Shown here piece by piece: positions 1-8,630 of a stretch of DNA of 64,000 bases. The translations under genes and the position numbers were made by a program. Under the pieces are notes generated by a model. It was not told where the DNA came from. It worked only from the letters and a program-made list of their open reading frames with translations, and made no database searches. Each line of letters starts with the position of its first letter. Position 1 is the first letter of the stretch. This DNA comes from CAVXDY01 sp963760715 (lineage in GTDB: Bacteria > Actinomycetota > Thermoleophilia > Miltoncostaeales > Miltoncostaeaceae), in NCBI GenBank assembly GCA_963760715.1, contig CAVXDY010000002.1:62001-126000 (forward strand), read 5' to 3'.

Positions 1-285
1 GGGGGCGCCATCGCGGCGATGGCGGTGATGACCAAGACCGAGATCCTGCTGATCGTGATCGGCGCCATCTTCGTGGCCGAGGCGCTGTCGGTGATCATCC
101 AGGTGATCGTCTTCAAGCGCTTCGGCCGCCGGGTCTTCCTGATGACCCCCGTGCACCACCACTTCGAGATGGCGGCCTGGAGCGAGACCAAGATCATCGT
201 GCGCTTCTGGCTGCTGGCCGCGATCTTCGCCGCGGTGGGCTTCACGCTCTACTTCCGCGACCTCCAGGAGGCCCTCCTGCGATGA
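1..285 (+). CDS. mraY: Phospho-N-acetylmuramoyl-pentapeptide transferase, C-terminal end (partial)
   Basis: This is the last 94 codons of MraY, the membrane enzyme that transfers phospho-MurNAc-pentapeptide from UDP to undecaprenyl phosphate to make lipid I. The visible part shows the family's C-terminal signature: an amphipathic segment, the stretch TPVHHHFE with the conserved histidine triad of the active site, the motif W-x-E-x-K-I-x-x-R-F-W, and a final transmembrane helix. The reading frame is open at base 1, so the gene starts outside the window. It ends in an ATGA overlap with murD, which indicates a shared transcript and coupled translation. Identification is secure from the HHH motif and gene order. 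Confidence 0.95.
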   Translation, partial: GGAIAAMAVMTKTEILLIVIGAIFVAEALSVIIQVIVFKRFGRRVFLMTPVHHHFEMAAWSETKIIVRFWLLAAIFAAVGFTLYFRDLQEALLR

Positions 286-1580
286 GCCGCGCCCTGGTCG
301 TGGGCCTCGCGCGCTCCGGCCGGGCGGCGGCAGCCCTCCTCGCCCGGCGCGGGTGGGAGGTCACGGCCATCGACTCCGGCGAGGCGGCGGCGCCCGAGCT
401 GGAGGCCGCCGGCGTGGACGTGCGGGCGCCGTGGTCGTCGCCCGTGGAGGGGGTGGAGCTGGTCGTCAAGAGCCCCGGGGTGCCGGGTGAGGCGGCGCCC
501 GTGGCCGCGGCCCGCGCGGCGGGGGCGGCGGTGTGGAGCGAGATCGAGCTCGCCGCCCGGGAGCTGCCGAACCCCCTCGTGGGGATCACCGGCACCAACG
601 GCAAGACCACCACGACCGAGCTCACGGCCCACCTGCTGCGGGCCGGGGGGCTCGACGCGGTGGCCTGCGGCAACCAGGGCACGCCCCTGGCGGGGCTGGT
701 CGATGCGGTGGACCCCGGGGCGTGGCTGGTGGTGGAGTGCTCGAGCTTCCAGCTCGAGGACGTGGAGCGCTTCCACCCGCGGGCGGCCGCCCTCCTCAAC
801 CTGGCCCCCGACCACCTCGATCGCCACCGAAGCCTGGAGCGCTACCGCGACGCCAAGCTGCGGCTGTTCGCCGCCCAGGAGCCGGGCGACCTGGCGATCC
901 TGCCGCGCGCCGTCGAGGCGCGGGTGCCGGCGGGGGCCCGCCACGTGGACGACGGGCCGCCGGGCCCGGACGCCGCCGCGTGGGCCGAGGGGGGCCTGCA
1001 CGTGGCCGGCCTGGGGCGGGTGATCGGCTGGGACGCAGTGCTCCTGCGCGGCCGCCACAACCGCGAGAACGCGATGGCCGCGGCCGCCCTCGCCGCACAC
1101 GCCGGCGTCGGCTCCGCCGCCCTGGCGGCCGGCCTCGCGAGCTTCCAACCCGTCCCCCACCGCCTGGAGCCGGTGGGCGCCGCCGGCGGGGTGGCCTTCG
1201 TCAACGACTCCAAGGCCACCAACCCCGACGCCGCGCTGGCGGCCCTCGACGCCTACCCGCGCGGCGTCCACCTGATCGCCGGCGGCCGGGGCAAGAGCAC
1301 CCCCTTCGGCCCGCTCGCCGCCGCCGCCCGCACCGCCGTGGTGCGGGCGTACCTGGTCGGGGAGGCCGGGCCCGAGATCGGCGAGGCCATGAGCGCGGCG
1401 GGCGTCCCCACGGAGGAGTCCGGCACGGTGGCGGCCGCGGTCGCCGCGGCCGCCGCCCGGGCCCGGCCCGGCGAGACGGTGCTCCTGGCGCCGGGGTGCG
1501 CCAGCTTCGACCAGTTCTCGGGCTACGAGGAGCGCGGGGAGGCCTTCCGCGCGGCGGCCCGCGCCGCGGGCGCGCGCTAG
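282..1580 (+). CDS. murD: UDP-N-acetylmuramoyl-L-alanine--D-glutamate ligase
   Basis: MurD adds D-glutamate to UDP-MurNAc-L-Ala in the cytoplasm, an ATP-dependent step of peptidoglycan precursor synthesis. The 432-residue protein has the normal Mur ligase plan: an N-terminal Rossmann-like domain (about 1-95), a central ATPase domain with the P-loop GITGTNGKTTTT near residues 103-114 and the motif NLAPDHLDRH, and a C-terminal domain with the conserved FVNDSKATNPDA segment. Length matches the family (about 430-450). The ATG overlaps the mraY stop by 4 bases. On the plus strand the cluster is interrupted directly after this gene by an opposite-strand ABC transporter pair, so ftsW needs its own promoter. 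Confidence 0.96.
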   Translation: MSRALVVGLARSGRAAAALLARRGWEVTAIDSGEAAAPELEAAGVDVRAPWSSPVEGVELVVKSPGVPGEAAPVAAARAAGAAVWSEIELAARELPNPLVGITGTNGKTTTTELTAHLLRAGGLDAVACGNQGTPLAGLVDAVDPGAWLVVECSSFQLEDVERFHPRAAALLNLAPDHLDRHRSLERYRDAKLRLFAAQEPGDLAILPRAVEARVPAGARHVDDGPPGPDAAAWAEGGLHVAGLGRVIGWDAVLLRGRHNRENAMAAAALAAHAGVGSAALAAGLASFQPVPHRLEPVGAAGGVAFVNDSKATNPDAALAALDAYPRGVHLIAGGRGKSTPFGPLAAAARTAVVRAYLVGEAGPEIGEAMSAAGVPTEESGTVAAAVAAAAARARPGETVLLAPGCASFDQFSGYEERGEAFRAAARAAGAR

Positions 1581-1604
1581 CCGGGCCTCACGGCGCGGGC
1601 GCCG

Positions 1605-2345
1605 TCACGACGACCGGCGGTCCGAGACGATCCCGCCGTCGCGCAGGGTGACCACCCGCGGGGCCGCGGCGGCGACGGCCGGCTCGTGCGTGACCAAGAC
1701 GACGGTCTGGCCGTTCGTGGCGGCGAGCCCCTGGAGGAGGGTCAGGATCTCGACCCCCGTCTGGGTGTCGAGGTTCCCCGTGGGCTCGTCGGCGAGCAGC
1801 ACGCGCGGGTGGTTCACCAGCGCGCGTGCGATCGCCACCCGCTGCTGCTCTCCTCCGGAGAGCTGCGAGGGGAGGTGGCCTCCCCGCGCGCCGAGGCCCA
1901 CCGCGCCGAGGAGCTCCGTCGCGCGCCGGCGGCGCTCCTCCCGCGGCAGGTCGGTGGTGGCGGCCGCGGCCTCGACGTTCTGGCGCGCGTCGAGCGTCGG
2001 GATCAGGTTGAACTGCTGGAAGACGAAGCCGATCACGTCCCGGCGCAGGCGGGAGAGATCGCCCTCGCCGACGGCCTGGACGTCGCGGCCGTCGCAGCGC
2101 ACCACTCCGGAGGTGGGCCGGTCGAGCGCCCCCAGGAGCTGCAGCAGCGTGGTCTTTCCCGACCCGCTCGCGCCGACGATGGCGACGACCTCGCCCGGCT
2201 CGATCACGAGGTCGATGTGCGCGAGCGCCGCGACGGCGCCCGCGCCGGCGCCGAACGTCTTCCCGACGTCGCGCAGCTCGTAGATCGCGGACCCCGTCGC
2301 CCGTCCCGCAGGACGGCCGGCGGTGGTGTCGTGTGTGAGTTCCAT
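1605..2345 (-). CDS. ABC transporter ATP-binding protein, MacB/LolD type
   Basis: ATPase subunit of an exporter-type ABC system of the MacB/LolD group. The 246 residues contain Walker A GASGSGKTT near residues 60-68, the signature LSGGEQQRVAIARAL, Walker B VLLADEPTGNLD with the group-typical TGNLD extension, and the switch histidine in VLVTHEP. The Q-loop reads FVFQQFNLIPTLDA, also typical of the group. It lies 43 bases downstream of the FtsX-like permease gene on the same strand, so the two form a two-gene operon. The substrate cannot be read from sequence. In this group it is usually a peptide, lipoprotein or antibiotic, or the complex acts as a mechanotransmitter. The pair sits antisense inside the division cluster. 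Confidence 0.93.
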   Translation of the reverse strand: MELTHDTTAGRPAGRATGSAIYELRDVGKTFGAGAGAVAALAHIDLVIEPGEVVAIVGASGSGKTTLLQLLGALDRPTSGVVRCDGRDVQAVGEGDLSRLRRDVIGFVFQQFNLIPTLDARQNVEAAAATTDLPREERRRRATELLGAVGLGARGGHLPSQLSGGEQQRVAIARALVNHPRVLLADEPTGNLDTQTGVEILTLLQGLAATNGQTVVLVTHEPAVAAAAPRVVTLRDGGIVSDRRSS

Positions 2346-2388
2346 GGCTCGATGGGCTCCCGTGGTCGATGTCGTGGAGGTGGTCGGG

Positions 2389-3906
2389 CTACTCGACGGT
2401 GCGCAGCGCGGCGGCGGGACGCAGGCGCGCGGCCCTCAGGCCGCCGACCGCCCCGGCCACGAGGCCGCCTGCGACCGCTAGCCCGATGGCGAGCAGCACG
2501 AGGCTCAGGTCGGGAGTGGTCACGATCTTCACGACGCTGGATCCCGAGTTGATGGCCGCCTGCCCCAACCCGAACGCGCCGCCGGGGCCGCCCGGCGGCC
2601 CGGCCGCGTTCGCGGCGGTCGCCGCGGCGTCGCCGCTCGACGAGCCCCCGACGGTGGCCTCGAGGGTCCAGCCGATGGAGTTGACGATCAGGACGCCCAC
2701 CACCGCGATCGCCGCCCCGATGACGCCCCCGAGCAGGCCCTGGAGGACGGACTCGCCCGAGACCTGCCGCACCACGGTCCACCGCGACCAGCCGAGCGCC
2801 TTCAGCGTCCCCAGCTCCCGCACCCGCTTGGCCACCGACGACAGGGTGAGCAGCGAGGCGATCAGCACGGCGGCCAGCAGCCCGACGATCTCGAGGGCCC
2901 GTCCGAGCTTGGATGAGAGGTCCTTCGCGTCGGCGAGTGAGCCGCCGACCCGGCTCGCGAGGTCCGCGGCCGTGGTCACCTGGGACTTCGCGAAGCTCGC
3001 CTCGATCGCGCTCGCGACGCCCGGCACGGCGCCGGTGTCGGTGGCGCGCACCTGGATCGCGTTGATCTGGCCCTTGTAGCCCGCCAGCTTCTGCAGCGTC
3101 GCGAGCTTCACGTAGGCGTCGGTGGCGGTGCCGCCCAGGGGCGAGGAGGCGAGGCCGATGATGTGGAAGGACCTGCCCCCCAGGCTGATCGAGTCGCCGA
3201 CGTCGAGCTTCTTGGTGGCCGCGAAGCTCGACGAGACGATCGCCTGGTACGGGTTGCCGGTCTCGGAGAAGTAGGAGCCCTCGACGACCTGCGAGGGCGT
3301 CACCGGCGCCAGAGACGACTGGGTCTGATCGACGCCCGTCACGCTGCGGGTGTCGAAGTGGATGCTGTTGCTCCCGAAGGACCCCTGTGCGGCGCCCCCG
3401 CCGCGGGGCCCTCCCGCGCCGGGCGCCTGGGTGATGTCGATGTCGGGCACGGTGCCGTAGACGTGGGCCGCCGTCAGGGTCAGGACGCCCGCCGCCCCCG
3501 CGACCCCGTCGATCTTCGAGACCCTGGCGACCTGCGCGGCGGAGAAGCTCAGCTGGCTCGTCGCCGTGAACGTGTCGGTGCTGAACGTGGAGCCGGGCTT
3601 GCGGTCGCGCAAGTTCAGCGCGGGCCCGTTGCCCCCCTGCCGGCGCAGCCGCTGCTGCTCGGCGGGCGAGAGGTTGCCGAAGGCCCCCTGCCCGTCGGAC
3701 GTGATCTCGATCGGCCTCGTCACCGACATGTCGGTGCCCACGCCCGTGAGGGGCGCGAGGACCTGCTGCTGAGCGTCGTCGAGCCCGCTCGAGACGGCGT
3801 TGACCACGACGACGAGCGCCACTCCTATGCCCAGGCCAAGGGCCGTGAGGATGGTGCGGCCTCGCCGGCGCCGGAGCTCCGCGAGCATGTAGGTGAGGAA
3901 GAACAC
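2389..3906 (-). CDS. ABC transporter permease, FtsX/MacB-like
   Basis: Membrane subunit partnering the ATPase gene downstream. The chain starts with MLAELRRRRGRTILTALGLGIGVALV, whose transmembrane helix 1 is typical of MacB-like permeases. A long extracytoplasmic MacB_PCD-type domain follows (about residues 45-310), then three C-terminal helices with the FtsX-family stretch KRVRELGTLKALGWSR. A Gly/Pro-rich insert lies in the last periplasmic loop. I chose the GTG at 3906 (505 aa) because a G-rich ribosome site lies just upstream and the preceding codons, which would allow a start at 4140, encode low-complexity non-membrane sequence overlapping the divergent ftsW region. The start remains uncertain by some codons. 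Confidence 0.88.
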   Translation of the reverse strand: MFFLTYMLAELRRRRGRTILTALGLGIGVALVVVVNAVSSGLDDAQQQVLAPLTGVGTDMSVTRPIEITSDGQGAFGNLSPAEQQRLRRQGGNGPALNLRDRKPGSTFSTDTFTATSQLSFSAAQVARVSKIDGVAGAAGVLTLTAAHVYGTVPDIDITQAPGAGGPRGGGAAQGSFGSNSIHFDTRSVTGVDQTQSSLAPVTPSQVVEGSYFSETGNPYQAIVSSSFAATKKLDVGDSISLGGRSFHIIGLASSPLGGTATDAYVKLATLQKLAGYKGQINAIQVRATDTGAVPGVASAIEASFAKSQVTTAADLASRVGGSLADAKDLSSKLGRALEIVGLLAAVLIASLLTLSSVAKRVRELGTLKALGWSRWTVVRQVSGESVLQGLLGGVIGAAIAVVGVLIVNSIGWTLEATVGGSSSGDAAATAANAAGPPGGPGGAFGLGQAAINSGSSVVKIVTTPDLSLVLLAIGLAVAGGLVAGAVGGLRAARLRPAAALRTVE

Positions 3907-4072
3907 GGCGCCCCCGGTCGGCGGTGAGAGCACGGAGCGGCTGCCCGTGCCGGGGGGACGGAACCATCCGCAGCTGGGAACGGGCTGGGAATTGGGATGG
4001 AGGCGGTTGTGAGGGCCGACGGCGCCGCGCCGGGCAAGGGAGGAGGGGGCGTGCGGCGAACACCACCCAACG

Positions 4073-5341
4073 GTGGCCTCATCCCGACCCTCGACCCGAT
4101 CCGCGCCGCGCCGCCCGTCCGCCTCCGGGGCGGGGGCCATCCGCCCCGACCGCCTGCTGACGGGCGTCGTCCTGGCGCTCGTCTCGTTCGGGCTGGTGAT
4201 GGTCTACTCCACCTCCAGCGCCACGGCGCTGCTGAGCCAGGGCGACCCCCTGAGCCTGGTGACCCGTCAGGCCGCCTACGCGGTGGTGGGCTTCGGCGCC
4301 TACCTCGCATGCGCCCGGATGAGCCCCGAGGGGATGCGGCGGCTCGGGCCCCCCGCGCTGCTGGTGTCGGGCTTCCTGCTGCTGGTCGTGCTGGCGCCCT
4401 CCATCGGGACCCAGGTCAACGGCTCGCGGCGCTGGATCTCGCTCGGGGGGCTCGGCCAGATCCAGCCGTCGGAGATCGCCAAGCTGGCGCTGGCCCTCTG
4501 GATCGCCCAGGCGGTGGTGCGGCGGCCCGCGGACCTGCGCACGCCGAAGGGCCTCGCGCCGGTGCTCCTCGTGACCGCCGTCCTGGGCCTGCTGATCCTG
4601 ATCGAGCCGGACATGGGCACCGCGGTGACCCTCTGCGCGATCGCCTTCGCCATGCTCGTGGTGGCCGGCGCCCGGATGCGGCACCTCGGCGCGCTGATCG
4701 GCGCGGGCGTCTTCCTGGCCGCCATGGCGATCGCGATCGAGCCCTACCGGCGCGAGCGGCTGCTGATCTTCCTCGACCCCTGGAGCGACCCCAACGGCTC
4801 CGGGTTCCAGAGCGTGCAGGCCCAGGTGGCGCTCGGCTCGGGCGGGCTGCACGGCGTGGGCCTGGGCGACGGCGTGCAGAAGGCGTTCTACCTGCCCGAG
4901 GCGCACACGGATATGATCCTCGCGACGGTGGGGGAGGAGCTTGGCCTCATCGGCGTGCTGGCGGTGCTCGTCGCATTCGGTCTCTTCGCCGTTGCCGGAT
5001 ACCGCATCGCGCTGTCGGCCCGGGACCTTCACCAGCAGGTGCTGGCGGCGGGCCTCACGACGCTCGTGGTCGTGCAGGCGGCCATCAACATCGGCGCTGT
5101 GGTCGGCGTGCTGCCCGTCACCGGCGTGCCGTTGCCGTTCGTGTCCTTCGGCGGCAGCAGCCTGATCATCCTCCTCGCCTGCTCGGGACTCCTTGTCAAC
5201 ATCGGACGCCGATCCCAGAGACAGGCCGGCCGGCTCACCGTCGCCGCGCCCGGTGAGGGTCGTGATCGCGGCCGGGGGGACGGGCGGCCACGTGATGCCG
5301 GCGCTGGCCGTGGCCGACGCGCTGCGCGCGCGGGGGGCTGA
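4073..5341 (+). CDS. ftsW: Lipid II polymerase / cell division protein FtsW (SEDS family)
   Basis: SEDS-family glycosyltransferase that polymerises lipid II at the septum with a cognate class B PBP. About ten transmembrane segments run from residue 28 to about 375. Diagnostic motifs are NGSRRWI, QPSE-x-AK, the catalytic-loop region around IEPDMGTA, PEAHTDMI and GVPLPFVSFGGSS. The start taken is GTG at 4073. A strong AGGAGGGGG lies about 25 bases upstream, farther than usual. The last 30 or so codons encode an Arg/Gly-rich tail lying entirely within the murG coding region in another frame, so this C-terminus may be an artefact of a lost stop codon or a genuine overlap. Identification itself is firm. 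Confidence 0.93.
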   Translation: MASSRPSTRSAPRRPSASGAGAIRPDRLLTGVVLALVSFGLVMVYSTSSATALLSQGDPLSLVTRQAAYAVVGFGAYLACARMSPEGMRRLGPPALLVSGFLLLVVLAPSIGTQVNGSRRWISLGGLGQIQPSEIAKLALALWIAQAVVRRPADLRTPKGLAPVLLVTAVLGLLILIEPDMGTAVTLCAIAFAMLVVAGARMRHLGALIGAGVFLAAMAIAIEPYRRERLLIFLDPWSDPNGSGFQSVQAQVALGSGGLHGVGLGDGVQKAFYLPEAHTDMILATVGEELGLIGVLAVLVAFGLFAVAGYRIALSARDLHQQVLAAGLTTLVVVQAAINIGAVVGVLPVTGVPLPFVSFGGSSLIILLACSGLLVNIGRRSQRQAGRLTVAAPGEGRDRGRGDGRPRDAGAGRGRRAARAGG

Positions 5342-6359
5342 GGTCGGCTTCATCGGAGCCCGCGGCGCCAGCGCGTCGGGCCGGGTTCGCGAGGCGGGCT
5401 ACGCGGAGGACCTCATCCCGCTGCGGGGGCTGGTGCGCCGGGTGTCGCTGCGCAACCTGTGGGCCCTCCTGCTGGCCGCCGTCGCCGTCCCACGCGCGAT
5501 GCTCCTGCTGGCGCGGCGGCGGCCCGACGTGGTGGTGGGCGGAGGGAGCTACGTCGCCGGGCCGGTGGCGCTCGCGGCCTGGCTCACGCGCCGTCCCGTG
5601 CTCCTGATGGAGGCCGACTCCCACCTCGGCGTGGCCAACCGCCTCGCGGCGCCGCTGGCGCGACGGGTCGCGCTGGCCTTCCCCCTGCGGGGCCGCGGCG
5701 GGCGGAAGTACGTCGTGACCGGCCGCCCGGTGAGCCGGGCGGTGGTGGAGGCCACGCGCACCGCGGGGCGGCGGGCCTTCGGGATCCAGCCCGGCGCCAC
5801 CGTCCTCCTCGTGGTGGGCGGCAGCCAGGGGGCCCGCAGCCTGAACATGGCCGCGGTGGAGGCCTTCGGGGACGCGCCGCCTCTGGACGTGCTGCACGTG
5901 GCCGGCCCGGGCCAACTCGACGAGACGCGCGGGGCCCTGGAGGCCCACGACGGCCACGGCCGTTACCGGCTCCTGGGATGGCTCGACAACCTGCCCGAGG
6001 CCATCGCGGCCGCCGATCTGGTGGTGTCGCGCGCGGGCGGGTCGGTCTTCGAGCTCGCCGCGATCGGGCGGCCCGCGATCCTGGTGCCCTACCCCCACGC
6101 CACGGCCGATCACCAGGCGAAGAACGCCCGGTGGCTCGCGGAGGCGGGGGCGGCCGTGGTGCTGCCCGACGACGAGTGCACCGGCGAGCGCCTGCGGGCG
6201 CTGGTGGGGGCCCTCCTGGCCGACCGGCGGCGCCTCGAGGGCATGGGCGACGCGGCCCGCGCGGTGGGCCGGCCGGACGCCGCCGACCGCATCGCCGAGG
6301 AGGCCCTGGGCCTGGCCCGCCGCCCGCGCCCGGCGCGCCGCCGGCTGCTGCGCCGGTGA
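5253..6359 (+). CDS. murG: UDP-GlcNAc:lipid I N-acetylglucosaminyltransferase
   Basis: MurG adds GlcNAc to lipid I to form lipid II on the inner face of the membrane. It is a GT-B fold protein of 368 residues with the N-terminal glycine-rich loop AAGGTGGHV, the second G-loop VVGGSQGAR and the UDP-GlcNAc-binding segment SRAGGSVFELAAIGRPAILVPYP. The GTG at 5253 starts the protein four residues before the glycine loop, where family members normally begin. An ATG at 5193 would add 20 non-conserved residues. The gene overlaps the 3' end of ftsW by 89 bases with this start and overlaps murC by 4 bases (GTGA), so translation is probably coupled. Confidence 0.93.
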   Translation: MRVVIAAGGTGGHVMPALAVADALRARGAEVGFIGARGASASGRVREAGYAEDLIPLRGLVRRVSLRNLWALLLAAVAVPRAMLLLARRRPDVVVGGGSYVAGPVALAAWLTRRPVLLMEADSHLGVANRLAAPLARRVALAFPLRGRGGRKYVVTGRPVSRAVVEATRTAGRRAFGIQPGATVLLVVGGSQGARSLNMAAVEAFGDAPPLDVLHVAGPGQLDETRGALEAHDGHGRYRLLGWLDNLPEAIAAADLVVSRAGGSVFELAAIGRPAILVPYPHATADHQAKNARWLAEAGAAVVLPDDECTGERLRALVGALLADRRRLEGMGDAARAVGRPDAADRIAEEALGLARRPRPARRRLLRR

Positions 6360-7741
6360 GCGGCCCGCGGCCGATCCACCTCGTGGGGATCGGGGGGGCG
6401 GGCATGAGCGGCCTGGCCCGGCTTGCGGGCACCGCCGGCTACCGCGTGAGCGGCACGGACCGCGAGGACTCGCCCACCCTCGCGGCGCTGCGGGCCGAGG
6501 GCATCGACGCCCGCGCGGGCCACGCGGCCCAGGCGGTCCCGCCCGACGCCGAGGCGCTGGTCGTCTCGACGGCCATCGACGCCGGAAACCCCGAGCTGGA
6601 CGAGGCCCGGCGGCGCGGCCTGCCGGTGCTGCACCGCTCGGAGCTGCTCGCCGAGCTGATGGCCGGCCGGAGGGGGCTGGCGGTGGCGGGCGCCCACGGC
6701 AAGTCCACCACCAGCGCCATGCTGGTCAGCGCGCTGGGCGACGCGTCGGCCGCCGTGGGCGCCACGATCGCGGGCGGGGGCGGCACGGGGGCGGTGTGGG
6801 GCGGCGGGCCCTGGTTCGTGGCGGAGGCCGACGAGAGCGACCGGTCGCTGCTCAACCTCTCGCCCGAGGGCGCCATCCTGCTCAACGTGGACCACGACCA
6901 CCACGCCACCTTCGCCACGCTCGAGGAGGTGCGGGAGGTGTTCCGGGCCTTCGTCGCCCGCCTCCCCGCCGACGGGGTGCTGGTGGCCGGGCCCGACGAC
7001 GAGGCGCGCGCGATCGCGGCCGGCGCGCCGTGCGAGGTGCGGCTGGTGGGGGAGGTGCCCGGGGCCTTCTGCCGGGCCGAGCGCGCCCCGGGGGGCCCCG
7101 GGTTCACGCTGGTCACCGCCGCCGGCCGGCGCGTGCCCGTGCCCCTGCGGCCGCCGGGGGCCCACAACGCCCACAACGCGGCGTGCGCGATGGCCCTCGC
7201 CGACTGGTGCGGCGTTGACCTGGAGGACGCCGCGGCGCGCCTGGGCGCCTTCGCCGGCGTGGGCCGGCGGATGGAGCGGCAGGGCACGGCCGGCGGCGTC
7301 GAGGTGGTGGACGACTACGCCCACCACCCGGCCGAGATCCGGGCGACCCTGGCCGCGGCCCGCGAGCGCGGCGCCGGGCGCGTGGTGGTGGTGTTCCAGC
7401 CCCACCTGCCCTCGCGCACCCGGGCCCTGGCCGCGGAACTGGGTGAGGCCCTCGGCGCCGCCGACGTGGTCGTGGTGACCGAGGTCTACCTCGCCCGCGA
7501 GCCGGCCGACCCGCTCGCCACGGGACGCGACGTGGCGGGCCGCATCCCGCCGCCGGCCCGGTCCCTCTTCGCCCCGACGCTGGACGACGCCGCCGACGCG
7601 GTGCTGGCCGAGGCGCATCCGGGCGACCTGATCATCACCATGGGGGCGGGCGACATCACCCGGCTGGGGAAGGAGTTGGTGGCCCGCCTGGAAAAACCAC
7701 CTGACGATGGGGGCACTCACGATCGCACGCGTCCGTCCTGA
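6356..7741 (+). CDS. murC: UDP-N-acetylmuramate--L-alanine ligase
   Basis: MurC attaches L-alanine to UDP-MurNAc, the first amino acid of the stem peptide. The 461-residue chain has the N-terminal UDP-binding loop HLVGIGGAGMSGLA, the ATP P-loop GAHGKSTTSAM near residue 115, the EADESDRS motif, NVDHDHHAT and the C-terminal VVDDYAHHPAEI signature. I set the start at GTG 6356, overlapping the murG stop in a GTGA, because the conserved domain begins directly there and any longer form would read through murG. It overlaps the start of murB by 35 bases. Length is normal for the family. Confidence 0.95.
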   Translation: MSGPRPIHLVGIGGAGMSGLARLAGTAGYRVSGTDREDSPTLAALRAEGIDARAGHAAQAVPPDAEALVVSTAIDAGNPELDEARRRGLPVLHRSELLAELMAGRRGLAVAGAHGKSTTSAMLVSALGDASAAVGATIAGGGGTGAVWGGGPWFVAEADESDRSLLNLSPEGAILLNVDHDHHATFATLEEVREVFRAFVARLPADGVLVAGPDDEARAIAAGAPCEVRLVGEVPGAFCRAERAPGGPGFTLVTAAGRRVPVPLRPPGAHNAHNAACAMALADWCGVDLEDAAARLGAFAGVGRRMERQGTAGGVEVVDDYAHHPAEIRATLAAARERGAGRVVVVFQPHLPSRTRALAAELGEALGAADVVVVTEVYLAREPADPLATGRDVAGRIPPPARSLFAPTLDDAADAVLAEAHPGDLIITMGAGDITRLGKELVARLEKPPDDGGTHDRTRPS

Positions 7742-8630
7742 GATCGAGACCGGCGCCCCTCTGGCGCCGCTCACCACGATCCGGGTCGGCGGGACCGCGG
7801 ACTGGCTCTGCCGGGCGGCGTCGTTCCGGGGCGTGTCCGACGCCCTCGCATGGGCCCGCGACCGGGAGGCGCCGGTGGCGGTGGTCGGCCGCGGCTCCAA
7901 CCTCCTCGTGGACGACGAGGGCTTCCGCGGCCTTGTGCTGCGCCTGGTGGGCCGCCTGACCTCGATCTCGGTGCGGGGCACCGGCCTGTGGTGCGGGGGC
8001 GGGGCCTCCCTGCCGCGCGCCGTGCAGCGCGCGGCGGCCCACGGCCTGGAGGGCCTGGAGTTCGGCGCGAGCATCCCGGGCACCGCCGGGGGCGCGGTGG
8101 CGATGAACGCCGGCGCGCACGCGGGCGAGCTGGTCCAGGTGCTCGACTGGGCGGTGCTCTGCTCGGCGGGCGACCGCCGCCGGGTGGGTCCCGCCGACCT
8201 CGCGCTGGGGTACCGGCGCTCGGCCGTGGCCCCGGGCGAGGTGGTGGCCGCGGTCGGCTTCGCCCTGCGCCCCGGGGACCCGGCCGCGATCGCCGGGCGT
8301 CTGGCGGAGTTCCGGGCCCACCGGCGGGCGACCCAGCCCCAGGGCGTCCGGACCTTCGGGAGCGTCTTCACCAACCCCCCCGGGGACTCGGCCGGCCGGC
8401 TGCTCGAGGCGGCCGGGTGCAAGGGGCTCGAGATCGGCGGTGCGCGCTTCTCACCGGTGCACGCGAACTTCATCGAGGCGCGGCCGGGCTGCCGGTCGGC
8501 CGACGTGGTGGCGCTGATGGCCGAGGGCCGTGCCCGGGTGGCGGCCGCCGGCGGGCCGGTGCTGGTGCCCGAGGTGCGCTACCTCGACCCCGAGCGCGGC
8601 GTGACGCATCCGCCGCTGCCGGCGCTGTGA
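7707..8630 (+). CDS. murB: UDP-N-acetylenolpyruvoylglucosamine reductase
   Basis: MurB is the FAD enzyme that reduces UDP-GlcNAc-enolpyruvate to UDP-MurNAc with NADPH. The 307-residue protein shows the FAD_binding_4 features: the TTIRVGGTAD segment, VVGRGSNLLV, the pyrophosphate-binding stretch GLEGLEFGASIPGTAGGAVAMNAGAH, and the C-terminal MurB domain with the SVFTNPPGDSAGRLLEAAGCKG motif containing the catalytic serine region, followed by the HANFI motif. It appears to be the type lacking the extra type I insertion. The ATG overlaps the murC end by 35 bases, and the stop overlaps the GTG start of ftsQ by 4 bases. Confidence 0.95.
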   Translation: MGALTIARVRPEIETGAPLAPLTTIRVGGTADWLCRAASFRGVSDALAWARDREAPVAVVGRGSNLLVDDEGFRGLVLRLVGRLTSISVRGTGLWCGGGASLPRAVQRAAAHGLEGLEFGASIPGTAGGAVAMNAGAHAGELVQVLDWAVLCSAGDRRRVGPADLALGYRRSAVAPGEVVAAVGFALRPGDPAAIAGRLAEFRAHRRATQPQGVRTFGSVFTNPPGDSAGRLLEAAGCKGLEIGGARFSPVHANFIEARPGCRSADVVALMAEGRARVAAAGGPVLVPEVRYLDPERGVTHPPLPAL

